Below, piece by piece: positions 5,639-6,934 of a stretch of 6,934 bases of DNA. Source of the stretch: Deltaproteobacteria bacterium. Its GTDB lineage: Bacteria > Desulfobacterota > Syntrophorhabdia > Syntrophorhabdales > Syntrophorhabdaceae. Each line of letters opens with the position of its first letter. Positions within the stretch are counted from its first letter, which is position 1. The stretch covers positions 27,584 to 34,517 of the forward strand of contig DNYO01000193.1 of assembly GCA_003506795.1 (NCBI GenBank), given 5' to 3'. Below the pieces are notes generated by a model. It saw nothing but the letters and a program-made list of their open reading frames with translations. It did no database searches and had not been told where the DNA came from. The position numbers and the translations under genes are program-made.

Positions 5639-5811
5639 CCGACCTTGAACGTGTAGAGAAAAAACTTGATTTGATCCTTGACGCCTTGGGTCTGTCTGAT
5701 AACCGCAGATTGACACCAAACGAAAAATACGACGCCGTGAACAGAATTGTCTTGCAATTCAGGAGGAAGCGTGGGAGTAATCAGTTGCATGAGCGTGAAG
5801 GAAATTCGTAA
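5626..5811 (+). CDS. Small helical protein of unknown function (61 aa)
   Basis: The frame opens with two ATGs, 5626 and 5635. The first has a loose GGAAAG 13 bases upstream; the second is linked by ATGA to the mini-ORF stop and would give 58 aa. Residues 4-23 (MTDLERVEKKLDLILDALGL) form an amphipathic helix with heptad spacing. A polar turn follows, then a basic second half (QFRRKRGSN). It ends in TAA 5809-5811, inside the integrase gene, which starts about 40 bases earlier in another frame. Size, charge and position next to int would suit a DNA-binding accessory such as an excisionase, but no winged-helix or MerR-like pattern is visible, so the function is left open. Confidence 0.5.
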   Translation: MPYMTDLERVEKKLDLILDALGLSDNRRLTPNEKYDAVNRIVLQFRRKRGSNQLHEREGNS

Positions 5812-6796
5812 TGGGGTATTTTCCATCGACATCGGCCTGGGCAAACGCGGCGAGCGTATCCAGCGGCGGGTAAAATGCGTCTCCATGCTCGACGCCCTAT
5901 CAATCGAAACGGGAATCAGGAAGCAAATGGGATTGGCGGCGAATAATCCCTTCACCGTGTCCGCCGTATCAGAGAAGTATATCCTCTGGATGGATTTGCA
6001 TCAGAGCCCAAAAACGGCGAAGGATAAAAAGAGGATGCTCATGGCACAAATCCTCCCTTTCTTCGGGTCCATGATGCCGGATCGAATCGAACCTCAAACC
6101 ATAGAGACTTACAAGGCAAAACGGTTAGCGATTAAGAAGATTCACCGGGCCGTAAACCTTGAACTTCTATGCCTGTCTTCAATGCTGAAATGGGGGCATG
6201 AGCAGGGGCTTTGCAATGAACCGACCCGGAAATTCTCCGGCCTCCCTTATAAACGGAAAGTCCCTCACGCACCGACCGCCGAAGAAATCAACATCATTAT
6301 CGACAACGCGATTGCTCCATTCCATAAATCTTTATTTCTTGCCCTGTGGCACGCAGGATTGAGGTCAGACGAGGCAAGAACGCTCCGCTGGTCGGATACC
6401 AATATTCACGCCGGAGGACCTCTCGTCGTGAATGGGAAGGGAGAAAAACAGAGAATCGTTCCCATGACAACTCGCCTTGCCGACGCTCTAAAGGCCCACC
6501 ACGCCGATCAACTGTCAAAAAAAGAAGAGGGAGAGCCCGATCCGATCTATGTATGGGGCAACATCAAATCATTCAAGACGGCTTTCAATGCGGCCAAGAG
6601 GCGCGCAAAAATAACCAGCAGGATTACCCCCCACTGTTTTCGACACTCCTTCGCATCTCATAACCTTGAAGCCGGGACTGACCTTAAATCTTTGCAGGAT
6701 ATGATGGGCCACGAGGACATCGGCACGACTCAGGTATATCTCAGCACCACCTTCCAGATGCACAAGAAGCAGCTCAACAAGACGTTCGGGGAATAA
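5771..6796 (+). CDS. int: Tyrosine recombinase, phage-type integrase (341 aa)
   Basis: It catalyses site-specific insertion and excision of the element at the adjacent tRNA site. With a GTG 5771 start, the residues are: a small N-terminal arm-type DNA-binding region (1-55), a core-binding SAM-like helical domain (about 65-160: SEKYILWMDLHQSPKTAKDK onward), then the catalytic domain. Active-site residues are all present: R198 in AGLRSDEARTLRW, Lys in GKGEK (222-226), H288-x-x-R291 in PHCFRHSF, H314 in MMGHEDI and nucleophile Y323 in TTQVYL. GTG 5771 is preferred because AGGAGG (5761-5766) stands four bases upstream; ATG 5789 (335 aa) is the alternative, with only GGGAG 11 bases before it. The gene overlaps the previous one by about 40 bp and ends about 100 bp from the tRNA 3' end, the usual phage arrangement. 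Confidence 0.95.
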   Translation: MGVISCMSVKEIRNGVFSIDIGLGKRGERIQRRVKCVSMLDALSIETGIRKQMGLAANNPFTVSAVSEKYILWMDLHQSPKTAKDKKRMLMAQILPFFGSMMPDRIEPQTIETYKAKRLAIKKIHRAVNLELLCLSSMLKWGHEQGLCNEPTRKFSGLPYKRKVPHAPTAEEINIIIDNAIAPFHKSLFLALWHAGLRSDEARTLRWSDTNIHAGGPLVVNGKGEKQRIVPMTTRLADALKAHHADQLSKKEEGEPDPIYVWGNIKSFKTAFNAAKRRAKITSRITPHCFRHSFASHNLEAGTDLKSLQDMMGHEDIGTTQVYLSTTFQMHKKQLNKTFGE

Positions 6797-6804
6797 GATT
6801 TTGG

Positions 6805-6823
6805 GGGCGTGAACGGGCGTGAA
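6805..6823 (+). repeat. Tandem GGGCGTGAA repeat, candidate arm-type integrase site
   Basis: GGGCGTGAA occurs at 6805-6813 and again at 6815-6823, so the two copies are 10 bp apart, one helical turn, on the same face of the DNA. They lie just after the integrase stop and before the tRNA. Arm-type sites for tyrosine recombinases and sites for excisionases are often short direct repeats placed like this. Integrase binding is inference. Confidence 0.4.
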
Positions 6824-6853
6824 TATTTCGGGCTTTTTGCGAGAAGACAACAA

Positions 6854-6886
6854 AAAGGCGACTCGCTAACTACTCGAATCGCCTTT
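6854..6886 (-). terminator. Bidirectional intrinsic terminator between int and tRNA
   Basis: Arms 6854-6865 and 6875-6886 pair at 11 of 12 positions (single C6862/A6878 mismatch) around a 9-nt loop. An A-run (6852-6856) stands on the left and a T-rich stretch (6884-6892) on the right. Read on the - strand, the hairpin ends in TTTTT and lies just downstream of the tRNA, so it suits tRNA termination. Read on the + strand, it is followed by GTTTCTT and could also end the integrase transcript. Confidence 0.7.
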
Positions 6887-6892
6887 GTTTCT

Positions 6893-6934
6893 TGGTGAGC
6901 CCTGTCGGGATCGAACCGACAACCTACTGATTAA
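6893..6934 (-). tRNA. tRNA, 3' half (anticodon NTT; probably Lys)
   Basis: The - strand carries, from 3' to 5': encoded CCA (6893-6895), discriminator A (6896), acceptor 3' strand AGGGCTC (6897-6903), T-stem GTCGG/CCGAC with loop TTCGATC (6904-6920), variable loop AGGTT and anticodon-stem 3' strand TCAGT. AA at positions 37-38 and TT at 35-36 follow, up to the window edge. Anticodon NTT means Lys (CTT or TTT) or Asn (GTT); the TTAATCAG context is commoner in tRNA-Lys. The 5' half lies outside the window, so intactness cannot be judged. Confidence 0.85.
6893..6934. other. Probable attachment site (att core) in the tRNA 3' half
   Basis: Tyrosine integrases commonly recombine in the 3' half of tRNA genes, with int lying just beyond the tRNA 3' end, exactly as here. 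The core repeat cannot be delimited because the other element end is outside the window and no second copy of these bases is present inside it. The element would extend leftward from this point. Confidence 0.4.

Noticed and set aside
5675..5705. TTGACG followed by a TAACC-like element as an integrase promoter
   Set aside because: The best -10-like bases give a spacer of only 14 to 16 bp with a poor match, and they lie inside a coding frame.
5747..5770. TTG 5747 as start of the integrase
   Set aside because: There is no ribosome binding site before it, and the added residues do not look like an integrase N-terminus. GTG 5771 has AGGAGG four bases upstream.
1..6934. CRISPR array, insertion sequence, or rRNA
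   Set aside because: No regularly spaced repeats, no transposase or terminal inverted repeats, and no rRNA-like stretches were seen on either strand.

Overview
The window reads as one end of an integrated phage or phage-like element in a bacterium. Every confident protein gene lies on the + strand, and most are packed start-to-stop with 4 to 8 bp overlaps. The rightmost gene is a tyrosine recombinase that stops about 100 bp from the 3' half of a tRNA gene on the - strand. The tRNA's visible anticodon bases (positions 35-36 = TT) fit tRNA-Lys, or less likely tRNA-Asn. The DNA is moderately GC-rich with strong AGGAGG-type ribosome binding sites. The protein style is compatible with a Desulfobacterota/deltaproteobacterial-type host, but nothing here fixes the taxon, so treat that as a guess.

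Layout. Bases 1-19 are the end of an upstream + strand terminator. Bases about 50-240 are a control and leader region with two short palindromes (54-65, 87-100), a possible 13-aa leader ORF and an imperfect hairpin just before the first good ribosome binding site. Then come a 51-aa one-helix membrane protein (245-400), a 406-aa protein of unrecognised family (429-1649), two genes that together make one small Rad50/SMC-type ATPase (1660-2739, 2732-3283) and a complete UvrD/Rep-type SF1 helicase (3280-5004). Next are a 38-aa cysteine-rich protein (5004-5120), a 58-codon putative zinc-binding gene interrupted by an in-frame TGA at its seventh codon (5117-5293), a DUF1064-type PD-(D/E)XK nuclease (5290-5595), a 13-aa mini-ORF, a small helical protein (5626-5811) and the integrase (5771-6796). 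A near-perfect hairpin terminator at 6854-6886 lies between the integrase and the tRNA and can serve both strands.

Working picture (inference). The block from 429 to 5595 looks like a DNA recombination and repair module of a temperate element. It has an unknown protein that could be the DNA-annealing component, a Rad50-like ATPase made from two polypeptides, a 3'-5' type SF1 helicase and a small nuclease of the resolvase-like DUF1064 family. It is followed by the site-specific integration gene and the attachment region. The two most notable details are the ATPase, split right after its CxxC zinc-hook-like motif, and the in-frame UGA in an otherwise well-formed small gene whose start and stop both overlap its neighbours. 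Each could be real biology or a one-base artefact, and both are easy to test.
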